A stretch of DNA of 64,000 bases from Loxodes magnus (taxonomy: Eukaryota > Ciliophora > Karyorelictea > Loxodida > Loxodidae), in contig CAMPDV010000042.1 in assembly GCA_946699065.1 (NCBI GenBank), forward strand, positions 620,001-684,000, read 5' to 3'. A program made the translations under genes and the position numbers. The notes under the pieces were generated by a model, which was given only the letters and a program-made list of their open reading frames with translations, ran no database searches and had not been told where the DNA came from. Positions 49,418 through 63,618 of this stretch are shown here, piece after piece (the stretch's first letter is position 1; each line of letters starts with the position of its first letter).

Positions 49418-50812
49418 TTAAGTATCTAGATGCTTGTTAGTTGTATCAACTTTCAAGGAGAAAATATCTAATAAAGCAAAAATTGCCACCAGCAAATAGA
49501 CTAAATATGGCATGTTATTATCTTAATTACTTAAGACAGTACTTGTTACGGGTGTTAAAATTCCTGCTAATCGGGCTAAACATGTTGCACTCCCTAATCC
49601 AGTTACCCTAATGTTCGTGGGATAATACTCGATTGTATAAAGGTATGCTAATGTAAATGTTGATTAAGTTCCAAATTTAACTCCTCCTACTAGTCAAACG
49701 AAATTAGAGCCTGGCTCCAATAAAGAGCACAATATAAGGAAAATAGTTGCTATAGTAAAGCATATACATAGTAGATTTTTTCTTCCTAAATCTTGTCTAT
49801 CAACTGTAAAGTATAAGAAAATTAAAGCTAATGAATCCACGAAAACAGTAATCATAACATTAGAAATTATGTTTATTTCAAGGCTTTTTTCTGAAAGTGT
49901 ATCAGGAAGTACATAAATAATTCCATAAGTGATAAATCCATTAGCAAAAAATAAGTATCATATCGAAAATGTGGTAGTAATAAACATTGGGAGAAATAGC
50001 TTCTCAAAACCTTGCTTAAGAATAGGATTTGTTTAACGAATGCAATTTTCTTCTTATTCACTTAATGGCTCATCTTTGTTGTCTTTGAACATTTAATTTA
50101 GAATTTTTATTGCTTCCTAATGTCTATTGTTATTAGCAAGAAAAATAGGACTTTCAGGGAAATACATTATTAAAAAGAAAGGTATTATGAACGGTAAAGC
50201 ACAAAGAACTAATAATACTCTTCAATGTTCTCCTGGCTGTATTGAAGGTATTAACCACATGGCAAAGACGCATGCATAAGTTTACCCCAAAAGTTCTATT
50301 CCAAATCTAAATGTAAGGCCTTTTCCTCTATTTCCAAGAGGCATAACTTCTCCTAAATATGTACTTGAAATAGAAAGCATCAAACCTAAGCCAAAACCAA
50401 CTCCTGCTCTCGTCAAAATAAATAAATTATAATTTGCAGCCATGGATGATAGTAGACCTGATACTAGCAATACTCCTGCTGAAATTATCATTGGAATTTT
50501 TCTTCCATATCAGTCTGCCAATGGCCCTGAAATCATAGAACCTATAAAATGTCCCATATAAAGAGTACTTCCAATTAATCCTTTTGCCCACACACCCAAA
50601 AACCATTCACTTTCAAGAATTTCAGCTACTAAAGAAATAACAATTATTTCAGATCCTTCTCCAAAGCTGAGCATTCCAATAATCAGAATTGCTTTATATT
50701 AAAATCATCCTAACTTTCTCTTATCAATTATTTCACTAATAGTTTAGTTTTTAGATTTACCTATTAAAGAATCTGATTCCTTAATGCTTTCCTAATCTTC
50801 CTAATTTTTCAT
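49418..50812 (-). CDS. Major facilitator superfamily transporter (SV2/sugar-porter type)
   Basis: A 464-residue single-exon protein with a cytosolic N-terminus (MKNQEDQESIKES) and about 12 hydrophobic segments. MFS signatures: GSMISGPLADWYGRKIPM (the loop 2-3 GxxxDRxGRK motif), the fourth-helix RAGVGFGLGLML, YLGEVMPLGNRGKGL and FPESPIFL (PESPRWL-like) before the central loop, and YTIEYYPTNIRVTGLG in the second half. The order fits organic-cation/sugar/SV2-like carriers; substrate unknown. The frame ends KHLDT-TAA and has no nearby TGA, so TAA (or the TAA two codons on) is the likely stop. Trp in ADWYG is TGA. Confidence 0.9.
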
Positions 50813-52934
50813 ATTGATAAATTTAATTTTATTAGCTTTATTAACTTTTCAAAATATTAGTTTTAATAACTATGCTATTATAGTTTAACTAACAAGAAAT
50901 AAAATCTAGTTACTATCATTCGTATTTTTATTCATTCTATTTCTTAATTAAAACTTATCAGCCTTATTAAAAATTCAGTTACTAATAAAGGCTAAGATAA
51001 TATTTTAAATAATTTATATTATTACATATTCAAAGATTTTATGCTAAATTACTTATTTTAATCAAATAGCTAATAAAGATCTAGAAAGAAGAATGTATTT
51101 AGCTTTATATAAAGGTTTATTAATTTAATAATCTAATTAAATAATTTAGATTTCTAATAACTGCACTATTCTTTTATTTCCTTTGTTATGGTGCTAACTA
51201 ATTTATAATTACACTTTTATCTTTATTTTTACCGCTTTTATTTCATAAATAAGGTAAAGCTAGGCTAAAGCTTTATTGATAGACTATAATTTAATAAATT
51301 ACTAAATTAGCTTTAATAAAATAGTTATTGTATGAAGTTTTTGGTTTGGATTAGATACTTAATTTTATATAAATCTAAGTTTATTAATCTCAAAAGTATC
51401 TTCTCATTTTATTTCTTATATATTCTTTCTATTCGTCATAGCTAGACTAAAATTTAATAAGCATAAATAAGCAGTATTAATATAATTAAAGTTGTTGCAT
51501 CTATTTAAAATTAATAGTATAAATAATTATAGAGTACCTAGTTAATGAACTAATAAACGAAAGCTCTTTATTTAAACTACCGCCAATATTCATATGATTT
51601 AACTTTATAAGTTAATTTTAGGAATTTCCTAAAATATTAGATAAAACAATAGAAAACTAAATAAAAAATATAATAGAACTATTACTTTTATAAGTTACTT
51701 GCTAAAATACTAAACTACCTCACTTTATTAATACACATACCAATAATTTCAGGTGGTTGATATTTAAAAAGATTAAAAATGATAATTAACATAAACTTTA
51801 TAGATTAAAGGGATATAATTAGCTTTAAGTTTCTGTTATAAGTATGAATTTAACCAGTTTATTTATATTTATTCTTAATATTTTTCTATTTATACTTGTA
51901 GCTTCTAAATTATATTCAATAGCAATAAATCATTTTATTGCTTTTTAGCTTTATAATTTTCTGTAACTAAATTATAATATAGACTAATAATAAAAGGAAA
52001 AAGCTTTTAAATTAAGAAGGTATAGGTTATTTAGCTAAAAGTATCTTAGAGCATATATTAATTAATTTAAATTTAGATCTAGCTTAATATAATATCTCTT
52101 ATAAGACATTTTCATACTTTATTATCATAATCTTTGCCCCATTTATTTACAGTGTAATATAAATCTTTCAGAATAATTTTATTAATAAGAATTGAAGAAA
52201 AATGTAGACTTTAATTTGAAATTTAAGATAATATTGTAAAGTTAAAATGAGAAAGAAGTTTATAATTATAGAGAATGATTCTAAAAAGGGATATAAGTAA
52301 AATAATAAGTAAAAGAATAATCATAGCTATTTTAATAAATATTCTTTGCTTAATAAAAGAATTAGCTATCTCTCTGCTAGTTTTTAATTATTTAATGCTG
52401 CTTATTACCCAAATGTAATAGGTTTTAGAAAACTAATCTTAATATATATTTAGCTTAGCCTATTCTAATTTTACCATTTTCTTTTTCTTTTTAAAGTTCT
52501 ATGTAAGCAAGCTAGAATATTATATTTAAATTTGATCTTTATATAGTAAGTGCTAGACATTAATCAATTTAATTGAAGAGATAAGCAATTTTATTAATTT
52601 TAAGGCCAAATATACGAAATTAAAAGTTTCATAAGGAGTTAAAAAGAATTTTCTAAGCAGAATAGTTAAGAAATGAAGCTGAAATAAAACTAGAAGGATA
52701 AAAAGTTGATGATAAATTTATAATAGCACGAACATAAATTAGGTTAAGCTTTATTAAGTAAAATTATTTTGTTAATATTCTAAAATAATTTAAAAAAGAT
52801 GAGACTAAAAGCCTATACTAATAGATTTATTCGTATTTAATAATCTATTTACAAAAGAAATAATTAAAGAATGAATATTTAAGTAATCAATTTAAAGTTT
52901 AAATTTACATTATAATTTTAGCTCAGATATAATA
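50813..52934. other. Long AT-rich divergent intergenic region
   Basis: About 2.1 kb between the divergent transporter and RING genes. No protein-like frame or structured RNA that I can support. Confidence 0.5.
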
Positions 52935-55028
52935 ATGTATTAAGGCTAGTGCTAGGTTCTAGTTAATAATAAAAGGTGTCCTCAAGTTAGTAATGAAAGC
53001 TTCTTGTTCATTTGTGGACATTCATTTTGTGATTCTCATTTAATTTAAATTTGAGCAAAATGTAAAGACTTAGTAACTGCTTAAAAATTGACTCCTCAAC
53101 AATTTGTTTGCTGCGTTCCACACTCTGTGAATCTATCTTAAGAATAAATCCAAAAATTAGAGTAACTAACAATTCAAAATCAGGTAATCTTATAAAATAA
53201 AATTGAGGAAATTTCAAATTCCCCGTTTTATTAAGAAGCAATAGAGAAGAGATTAAAGCAAGTGGAATAGGAAAACGGATAAAAGCAAATAGAAATTGAG
53301 AATTAATATTAGACTATGTAAAGTTAGTAGGCTTTAATTTTGCAGCAGTAGGAAAATATTTCTTAACTTTAGAAAGAATATAATATTCAAAAGGAAACTA
53401 TTAATGAAGATTTGGCCAATTATAAAGATCTTAACAAGATATTATTCTAAAAATAATAAAAAGTTGAAAACGAAAATAAATCACTTAGTTAGTAATTTGA
53501 GGAATTTCAAAAGAACTCAAAAACCTAAATAGATTAACTGGAAGAACAAATTAAATAAAAATAAATAAAAATCATTGAGTTAGAGTAAAGTTCACATCAA
53601 AATAATAAATAAGAAAATATCTAAAAAGAACAAAAATAAGAATAAAATTCTAATAAGCAAACTAGTTAATCATCTGAATATCATTCTAATCGTGGAATCA
53701 ATTATATGGAAGAAAATTTCAAACTTAACGAAATTTGTACTAAGATGAGTAATATGATAAAATAAAAAGATATTGAAATATAACATATCCAAGCCTCTAT
53801 AAATAATTATGACAACTAACTAAAGAATCTATAAATTGAAAATGAAAAATTAACATTTTAATGCTAATAGCTATATAATCATGCAAACTAATAGAAAGCA
53901 GAAAATTCAAAACTTCAAAATGAATTCTCTAGTATTTTAAATAAGCAAAATGCAGAACTAGTTTTTTTATAATAATAAAACTAGTAATTATTATAAATAC
54001 TATAATAGTAAAATAAATCAACTTCATAACCTTAAATTGTTAATTAAGGTACTGAATATTAATCCGAAACTGTTTCAGTTTTATAGCTTTGCAGTTAATA
54101 AAATTGTGAAGAATAAAAGCAAGAAAATATTTTTAATTTAAAAGGTTGTCAGCATCGCTTTTGCAAATAGCATCTAATATAGCATATTTTGAAATAAACT
54201 ATTGGATTAGTTATTATAAATTAAGATGAAATTTTTAATAAAAAAATAAACTGCCTTGCTAATAACTGTGATAATGTGTTGGATAGACATAAATATTAAT
54301 AAATATTTACCCAATAGTAATGATAGACTTATTAACTATTTTCCTAGTTAAGAAAAAAGTTCATTAAGTCTGGAATTTATGTCTGCTAGAGATGTAATAA
54401 GACTAGTTAAAGTTTTTTCTTAACTCTTTGCAAATGTAATCAGAATCAGATTTGTTTTGAATGTGTTAAATGTTAATATTAAGGTGGGAAAATTTAAAAT
54501 TGTTAAAAATGCTAAAATGTAATTAACTACGAGTAACTTCAACTAGTAAAGTTATTATATCATTCTGAATAGAGTATTATGTTTAGTTAGCCTTTAGATA
54601 CATAAATCATTCAAATTTGTATTTAGTGCAGACATAACGCTTCAATTGAAACTAATTGCAAGCACTTTTACTGTAAGTCTTGTTTAAATTAACAATTTGA
54701 AACTTAATTTAAAAAATAATAAGCTGACTATAAGGGTTTCATATGCTTGCATTGCAAGAATATTCTATCTGATTAATTTCTTAAAAGTTAAATGAATGAA
54801 TAATAATGAAAATAGTTATAATAAATGAGAACTCCACCATTTAAAAGTGTTTAGTGTGGGTAAGAAACTTGCCAAAATTTATCAAGAATTCCAACTAATT
54901 ATGAAGGAATTCCTTAATGCTAGCAATGCTCCTAAATGTTCTGCAACAAATGCAAAAAAAATAAGCATGGATCATCTCAATGCAAACCTGACGATGTTAG
55001 TCAAGCTTTAAAGGATTATAACATTTGA
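52935..55028 (+). CDS. RING finger - coiled coil - RBR-like zinc protein
   Basis: A 697-residue single-exon protein. N-terminal RING-like finger (MYQGQCQVLVNNKRCPQ, FLFICGHSFCDSHL, WAKCKDL, VCCVPH). A very Q/K/E-rich coiled coil follows at about 75-390. The C-terminal Cys/His array resembles RING-between-RING E3 ligases: GCQHRFCKQHL; YVCQRCNKTS, TLCKCNQNQICFECVKC and NCQKC; ICIQCRHNASIETNCKHFYCKSCL with FICLHCKNIL; then CGQETCQNL, PQCQQCSQMFCNKCKKNKHG. RBR proteins transfer ubiquitin through a cysteine in the last RING. Which Cys would serve here is unclear. Ends KDYNI-TGA. Confidence 0.82.
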
Positions 55029-55281
55029 ATTTTTTAAACTCTTTAAGATTTTAACTTTAAAATAGAATTAAATTATTTCTAAATTTAAAAATATTTTATT
55101 TCTTTAACTTTTTTGTCTTCTTTATTAAAGGTTGAATTTTCCTCTTTATATAAATTAAAAATATGTTGATAAATAATTTTTGATATTATGTTCTTTAGAT
55201 AGTTGATGATTTGAGCTAATATAAATTATTAAATTAAACATTAAAAATATATTCAAAGTTACTTTTAATTAATTAAGAAGT

Positions 55282-56595
55282 TCATTAAAGTTTTCTAAAC
55301 TTTTTTAAGAAATATTTTTTGTCTTTATTTCTTTTACGCTTTTTGTTGTTTTTGCTGTCGCCTTCTTCTTCATCTTCCATTTGCTCGTTTTTTTAAAGTT
55401 CTTTTATTTTGTTATTTGCTACTCTGAAAGCTTCGATTGCTTTTTCTTGAAGCTGCATAACTTCGTTTTTATCAACTTAGAATTCTTCTAATTATTTTCC
55501 TAGCAGATGTTCTACTTTCTGGAATAAATGCACATCATACTAAGTAACTAAAGTAATTGATCTTCCTGTTCTTCCTGCACGTGCTGTTCTTCCTACTCTG
55601 TGGAAATAGTCTTTTGATCTTCCTGGAACATCATAGTTTATTACTAAGTCTACTTAAGGAATATCCAAACCTCTAGAAGCCACATCAGTAGCAACGAGTA
55701 TGGATTTGTTATGTGATTTAAATTTTCTCAATCCTTTTAATCGTTTTTGCTAGACCATTTATCCATGAATACAAACAGCTTTTAATCCTATGTGCTTCAA
55801 CATCAGAGCAACTCTCAAAGTTGAAAGACAAGTGTCGGTAAAAATGATAATTGCTTTGCCTGAATACTTAACACATAAATGAATCATATATATATCTTTA
55901 TGAATTGCAGGAATAAACATATAATTCTGAACAAGTCCTTCTACTGTTTAATACTTTTCGTTTACCTGAATTTTCAAGGGATTAACTAGGCAAGCTCTTT
56001 ATAGCTTTTGTACTTTATCTGTCATAGTAGCCGAGAACAAGTATGTTCTTCGATCCTTAGGAGCTACTTCTACTATTTTATTAATCTCCTTTTCAAACTC
56101 TGAAGCTAGCAATCTATCTGCTTCGTCCATAACTAGAAATTTGATTGTTGAAATTGAGAATCCTTTTGTATTAGTTAAGTGATCTACAACTCTTCCAGGC
56201 GTACCAATAATAACATGTGGTTTTTAAATTAATTTAATTGCTTGCTACATCATATCCAGACCACCTACTACTATAGCAGTTTTTAATCCAATACTAGCTC
56301 CTAATGCTTCAAGTTGTTCAGAGATTTATACAGCTAGTTCTCTTGTAGGTGTTAAAACCAAAGCAAAAATTTTAGCAGGATTTTCCAAAAGAGCCTGTAA
56401 AATTGGAATGCAAAAGGCTCCCGTTTTACCAGAACCTGTTTCTGCTAAGCCAATAATATCCTATCCTTTTAACGCAGCTGGAATTGCCTGAATTTGGATG
56501 TTAGTAGGTTTTACCCATCCAATTGATTAGATGGCTTCACATAATTCATCGCATACTCCTAATTACTTAAAATTCGATATTTCTTCGGTTGACAT
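55282..56595 (-). CDS. DDX47: DEAD-box RNA helicase DDX47/Rrp3
   Basis: A 437-residue single-exon protein, colinear with human DDX47. Motifs: Q-motif FKQLGV...[69 protein letters not shown], and [13 protein letters not shown]. The KYQTVE and [18 protein letters not shown] blocks are specific to this subfamily. Rrp3/DDX47 acts in the nucleolus in early 18S rRNA processing. The basic tail ([15 protein letters not shown]) fits nucleolar targeting. The gene ends TAA TGA: either TAA is the stop or Gln precedes the TGA. Confidence 0.95.
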
Positions 56596-57815
56596 TCTTT
56601 ATTGTAAATAAATAAAAAACAACTATTTAAATTTAAAATTGGTCTAAATCTAGTTTCTCATGCTAACTTCTAAACAAACTAACTCTTTTATTACTTTACT
56701 TTCTATTAAACCAAAACTAGCATTTTTTATTCATACCAATATAATAACTTTACTAGAAAGGTGTGAATGAAAGCATTTAGCTGATAATAATATTTTAATT
56801 GAGGTAATATGAAAAATTAGAGCTAAAGTGCTTTTATTAATAGAATACTCCTTTTCTTTCTTTTTTATAATTCATATTTACTCTTATTTTTAATAAGTTC
56901 TATAACTTTGCATTATAAACTTATTCTACATTTTGTTGGGCAAATATTAAGGAAATAAGTAAATTTAAAAATTAAAATGAAGATAGTAATTTAAATTTAT
57001 ATAGGAATAGAAGGCTAAATCGAATTATTTAAACTAGCGAGCACTAACTACTTGCTGCTTTCTTAATTCTATTAATAATCATAATGCATAAGTTGCAACT
57101 TATTAAATAAAAGTAAACATTTATTTTGCTGTGATTTTGGTAAAAATCAGTTCTAATAAAAGAAATAAGCTCTTTAAGTTAGAGAATTAGAGTTTAAATA
57201 ATCTTAACTTTAGACTAAATAAAATTGTAGTATATAGTTAGCAATATCATTATTAACTGGATAATCTTATATTATTTATAACTTTCTTTAGCTAAATTAC
57301 CTTATTAATTACTCTATTTTGTTCTCTTATTATTATAAAACTTAATAATAAAGTATTAATAAGAAAGAATTAAATTATGTATATGCTACAATAAAGTATT
57401 TACTTAAGGATAAGAATATAACTTTAAAAGGAAGAAAGACTAACTATTAAAGCAATAGTCTATCAAAGCTGCTAGTTATTTTAATTATGTAGCTTTTATT
57501 TTATTGTTCAATTAAGATATTAATTAGCTTAATCTTCCTATAGCTTTTATATTTTTATAGCTACAAGTTAATTAACTATACACATTAATAGTAAACATTT
57601 AATCCTTTTCAGTAGAATAGAAAATTAGACAGCTACTATTTATAAAAGACTAAGATCTAATTGAATAGTTTTAAGTACATAGCTTTTAGTATTTTAAATA
57701 GATAATAGAGGCTAGATGCATTAATTCAATTGATTTAAGTTTCAATGCATAAAGTTAATTACTATTGATATATAAAGCAAACTATTTTTCGTTGGGTAAT
57801 TTAATTTAAATCTGA
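56596..57815. other. AT-rich divergent intergenic region
   Basis: Between DDX47 and the TTLL gene, which diverge. A/T filler with no supported gene, RNA or repeat. Confidence 0.5.
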
Positions 57816-59924
57816 ATGGAAAAAGATTTAACTTAGGAAAGATTAAACAAAACTTCCTAGTAAATACCTTATGATAATGAAGATTAAAAGGAAAAAAGAA
57901 TTTGTATAAATTTATCTTAAACTAGATACGAAATATTAACAGATGTAGCTATTAGCTTCAAATGAAAAATAATACTTCCACAACAAAATCAAAATTAATA
58001 GGAACTAGAAACCTTAGATTGAGACTTAATCTGGATAGATAATGGATGCACGCCAGAATCTTTAAGCAAAATGAAGCCATATTAAAAGGTCAATCATTTT
58101 CCTGGTATGTGATGCTTAGGAAGAAAAAATAAGTTAGGAATAGGACTAAAGAAAATGAAAAAACTATTCCCTAAAGATTATAACTTCTTTCCTCTTACGT
58201 ATCTATTACCTAATGATTGAAATGAATTTTCTTAAAAGCTGGCTAACAGAAATAAAACTTTCATAATAAAACCTGAGGCTTCTTGCTAAGGAAGAGGAAT
58301 TTTTTTGGTTAGAAAGATAGAGGACATATAGCCTGATACTCATTATGTCGCATAAAGATACATTCACAATCCAATGCTAATTGATGATTTAAAATTTGAC
58401 TTAAGAGTATATGTTCTTATTACAGGATGTGATCCATTAAGAATTTTTATCTATAAAAATGGTCTTTGTCGATTAGCAACTGAAAAATACACTAAACCTA
58501 AGTAAGACAATTTAGAAGAGGTATGTATGCATCTGACTAACTATGCTATAAATAAAAATAGTTCCAAATTTGTTCCCTAATAAAACTAAGAATTTGAAGG
58601 ACATAAGAGAGATTTAATTAGTGCTTTTAAGTATTTCGAACAAAAAGGATAAGATGTTTAAAAACTTTGGAATCAAATTTAGGATATTATTATCAAGACA
58701 ATGTGCACTGCTTAGCCTAATCTCAGTCATATTTATAAATAGTGCTAGCCAGATGATATTCTTAACAACAAATGTTTTTAGATTCTAGGGTTTGACATTC
58801 TTATTGATCATAAATTTAAACCATGATTGCTTGAAGTTAACCACTCTCCAAGTTTTCATACTGATTGTCAAGTTGATTAGGAAGTAAAATTTTCTCTTAT
58901 TAAAGATGCTATTAAATTGATGGACATTAACCTAGCATCTCGAATGAGGAGTATAAAGCGTTAGGCAAAATTATAAAAAGAGAGATTATAAAGCTGAAAA
59001 TTTGTAAACAGTAAAGAATAAAAGTTAAATGAAATTTAAGCTGCTCAATAGTTTAGAGACCAGTATGAGCAAAAAGAATTAGCTAAAGGAAAAAACTAAT
59101 TTGCTAAAATCTATCCTACATAATAAAACTATTCCTACTATCAACAATTTTTATAGGCTAGTATGGATCTTTGAGAAGAGGCAATTGGTACTAAGTCTGC
59201 TAAATAAAATTTAGGAAAGATGCAAAAACACTCTAAAATGTCTGGAAAGTCAATTTATAATTAAGAGAACGGTTAATTAATACAAGCAAAGGAAAAATAG
59301 ATAACTTCACCTTATCATTCATCATAATTATAATAAAAAACAAATTAGAATCAAAGTGGAAATAAAATTAGAAATCAAAACTAGCATTTATATTGTTAAG
59401 GCTTTAATAAGAATATAAACGAAGAATGTGAAGATGCTAATGAATCATTGGTCTAAGAAAAGATATTTTATAAGCGTAATATTGTTTAAGAACCTAAAAA
59501 TTAAGAATTAGTAATTAAAAAAAAGGATAAAAGTTCAAGTCCTTTATCCATAAAAAAAAATAAAAATGATGATTAAGAAACTAGATCTTAAGCAGAAAAT
59601 AAAGAGGTTTCGAAATAGTAAAAAGCTATGGAATATAAAAGAAGAGATTAAGAAAGAAATTCAGGAAGCTATTTAGCTACTAAAGTATTTGCTATAGATA
59701 GTCCTTATAAACTAGTAGAAAGTATTACTGCAAAAGTAAAAATCCCGTTATTAAAGGAATTATAATAATTGAATGAAAAATAGCAAATAGAGAAAATGAC
59801 AAGACATTAAGTTTCATATGCAAGACAAAACAGAAAATCTCCCTACTCATAAGGAAATAAGATAACGGAAAATATTTTGGCAGGAAGCAACAAATTTTTG
59901 CAATCGTTAAAACTAAACAAGTGA
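57816..59924 (+). CDS. Tubulin tyrosine ligase-like glutamylase (TTLL)
   Basis: A 702-residue single-exon protein. TTL domain at about 25-385: [59 protein letters not shown] (ATP-grasp), [32 protein letters not shown], and [22 protein letters not shown] with metal-binding Glu/Asn. The order and the [12 protein letters not shown] block fit the TTLL4/5/6/7 polyglutamylases rather than TTL itself. By family it adds glutamates to tubulin C-termini in cilia. The remaining ~310 residues are a basic, Q/S/K-rich tail that may bind microtubules. Stop taken at TGA after KLNK; a Trp reading would extend it. Confidence 0.92.
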
Positions 59925-61135
59925 ATAGATAGATTTTTATCATAATTTTATTTCAAATGCAAAAATTAATACTAAGATATCCCAAATCTTTATTATATGA
60001 CTAACTAAAGTAAAAAAGATTAAATTTTTTAAAATCTTAAATTAAATAACCTATCAAATATATTAAAATGGTATTTAATTAAAATAAAATCAGCTTTAAA
60101 AAAGCAACATTTAGAGATAGTATTTCTTTGAAATATAGAAATTTATCTAAATTTGTTTTTCTCTAATATAAAGATCGATTCATAAATTGAATTTATTAAT
60201 ATTTCATTTTATGGCTTTAATGTTAAATAACTATAAATATAAAATGTTAAATTAATTGCAGTTGAAGCATTTCAATTTATTTATAAATATCTATTTTATT
60301 AATGCATATATTTTCATCTTGCTTAATATATAAAATTTTAATATAATTTAAAAATATCTAATTATTTTCAAACCTTAAATTAAATTTATAAGCTTAAAGT
60401 TTCTTGGCATCTTTGAATCATTTTATATGATTATAATGCATAATATACGTTTTTAAATTAAATTAAAGCAACATTTAAATCTAATGGTTTTCTAATTTAT
60501 AATCACAGCATTTTTTTATTTGTTTTTATCAATTTTATGAGTAAATTTTAATAAATGAATCGTAAAAATAATATCTAAGCATAAATAATTCTATAAAAAG
60601 AAACTTAAATATATCAACATAGGAAGTATTTAGAATTATAACTGCTGCTTTCTTATTATGATTGATAGAATATTCTTTAATAAATAGCATGCTATAGAAA
60701 TAATTTCATTAGTTATAAGAAGTTGCTTGAAAGGCTCAATTAAAGCAGTTAGATTTATGGGATTTAAATTACTAAACTAAATTTCTAGCTATTAACTCAC
60801 TGAAGTTTATTATAAAGAAATTTAGATTTCTTGATTTCAAACACTTGAATAAATTTTCAAGATATAATTTTCAGATTATTTTAAATTACATTATAGCAAT
60901 AAATAGTGAGAAAAATTAAAAGTTTACAAATATATGAAATTAAGTTTATAAAAAATCTTTTATAAAAAGATTAATCCATTAGATTAAATTCTTATATACA
61001 TTATTGGATTAATACAGCCATTAAAATAATAAAGGAAACTAACTTAATATTAAATTTATACTAAATAATTTATTGAAAAATTAATTTAAGATTACTTAAA
61101 TCTAATTATTAAAAAGATTGTGCGCAATTATTTCT
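59925..61135. other. AT-rich intergenic stretch
   Basis: Between convergent genes. No supported gene, RNA or repeat. Confidence 0.5.
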
Positions 61136-62163
61136 TCAATACTGCTCTAGAGCTTTTTTTAACTTTGAAATGTAACAACAATCTAGATTATGCTTTTTAA
61201 GAATTTTTTGCATATCTTTTTTTCTTAGTTCTTTTAGTCTTTTAATCAATTCAGTATCATTTCCTTTATTTTCCATATAAATCCTGTGAACTTTCTTGAT
61301 AAATTCATTATATTATCTAAGTACACCCATTTTATCATCTTTGTGGACATTAAAGTCGAATTAAAAGCAAAAGCCTGTTCTCAATTAGTTTTGATAGTCA
61401 TCTAAAGTCTTTCTACTCATTTGAATTTCTCCAGCAGCTACTTCAAGCTCTACAGAAACGTCTCTTAATTATGAATCTCCTTTATAAAGCTTCCGTCATT
61501 CTTAAACCTTACTAATAACATCTTGAATAATTCTCTCTTCACCTCTTCTTTTACTTTTTAAATTCTTATTTTGGTTTTCCTCCTCAAAGTTATCTTCTTA
61601 GAGTTCTTACATTATATAAATTTAATATCTAGTAGATTATATAGTTCTTTTATCAGAATTCTTAACAATTTTAGTTATTAATAAAATATGATCTATATAG
61701 ATTATTCTAAGCTCATATATAGATCTTAGTAATCATTAGCTAATTTTGATAGTTATTATTTATAATAAAATGTATATAATAGCTTACTATAATCCTTAAT
61801 ATCTTCAAAGTTTACCACATCTTAAAGAAAGAACTTTGCTAGCACATTCTAATATATTTTTGCCGAATCTAGCTTTGTTTTATTACTTTCATTCAATTTA
61901 TTAATGCATTGCTTTATCTCAGCTATTTTATTTTAAGAATTACTAGATAATAGTAAAAGCATCTGATAATATTTAAAGTACTAGTTCTTCTGAATATAAG
62001 CATCATTTAAAGTATATAGAGTGAAGTTAAATTTAAGTGAAGGTATTTGTAAATATTAGGTATGCTAATACTTATACTTTTATTTTAATTTTCTCTTTTT
62101 TCTTCCTGAGTTGATAAAATGAAAATAGTGAGATCTCTCTTATCTCTTCGAAATATTTCGCAT
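61136..62163 (-). CDS. Unknown helical protein, divergent from METTL1
   Basis: Spliced length is 336 codons with one 20-nt intron (61647-61666). Starts MRNISKRQERSHYF. Helical segments rich in L, K, Q and N follow (KIAEIKQCINKLNESNKTKL; YQNVLAKFFLQDVVNFED; YYKQQLSKLANDYQDLYMSL). The C-terminal third begins IIQDVISKVQEWRKLYKGDSQ, then SVELEVAAGEIQMSRKTLDDYQNQLRTGF and FDFNVHKDDKMGVLRQYNEFI. This last pattern (SLDDY..QLR.G..FGFDFN.HK..KMGVLR) looks like a block I have seen in other ciliate proteins of unknown function. Ends EQY-TGA. Its start codon is only 27 bp from that of METTL1 on the other strand. Confidence 0.75.
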
Positions 62164-62190
62164 AGTAAATATCAAATTTAAATAATAAAA
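62164..62190. promoter_or_regulatory. 27-bp bidirectional start-to-start interval
   Basis: The two divergent ATG codons (62161-62163 minus, 62191-62193 plus) are separated by 27 A/T bases. If both starts are right, promoter elements must lie inside the coding regions or the interval itself, and 5' UTRs must be extremely short. Confidence 0.5.
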
Positions 62191-63128
<938 letters not shown>

Positions 63129-63618
63129 CACGAAATATTTTAATTAAAAATTAATTAATCACTTAATTAAAGCAATGAGAGAAACTTAATTAAAACAGCT
63201 AAAGCATATTTTATTATTTTTATAATTTAAACAAGCTTAAGTACTTTATTAATATGCAAAGATTCTTTAATTATAGTTACAGTTAGTTTTTAGCTTTTAC
63301 ATTTCTATCCTTCTAAATTTATCTTGCTTTATTTTTAAACTAAGTGAAGCAATTTTTATTTTAATTCAAAACCATTAGAATTTAATGAATATGTTAAATT
63401 TTTCTTTTGATATGAACTTAATAATAAATAAAAAGCATATTTAAATTTAATTATGCAGCCAATTAAAGTATGATAAATCTATATACAATATACAATTTTT
63501 ATAAGATGAATAGAAAAATATTACTAAGCAAGTGAAGAAAACTATATTTATTTATTAAAGTCTTTTTATATTTAGTTTTCTGTTTTTTCTTTATTGACAA
63601 TTATTTTTCTTACATCTA
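63129..63618. other. AT-rich intergenic stretch
   Basis: Between two same-strand genes. No supported feature. Confidence 0.45.
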
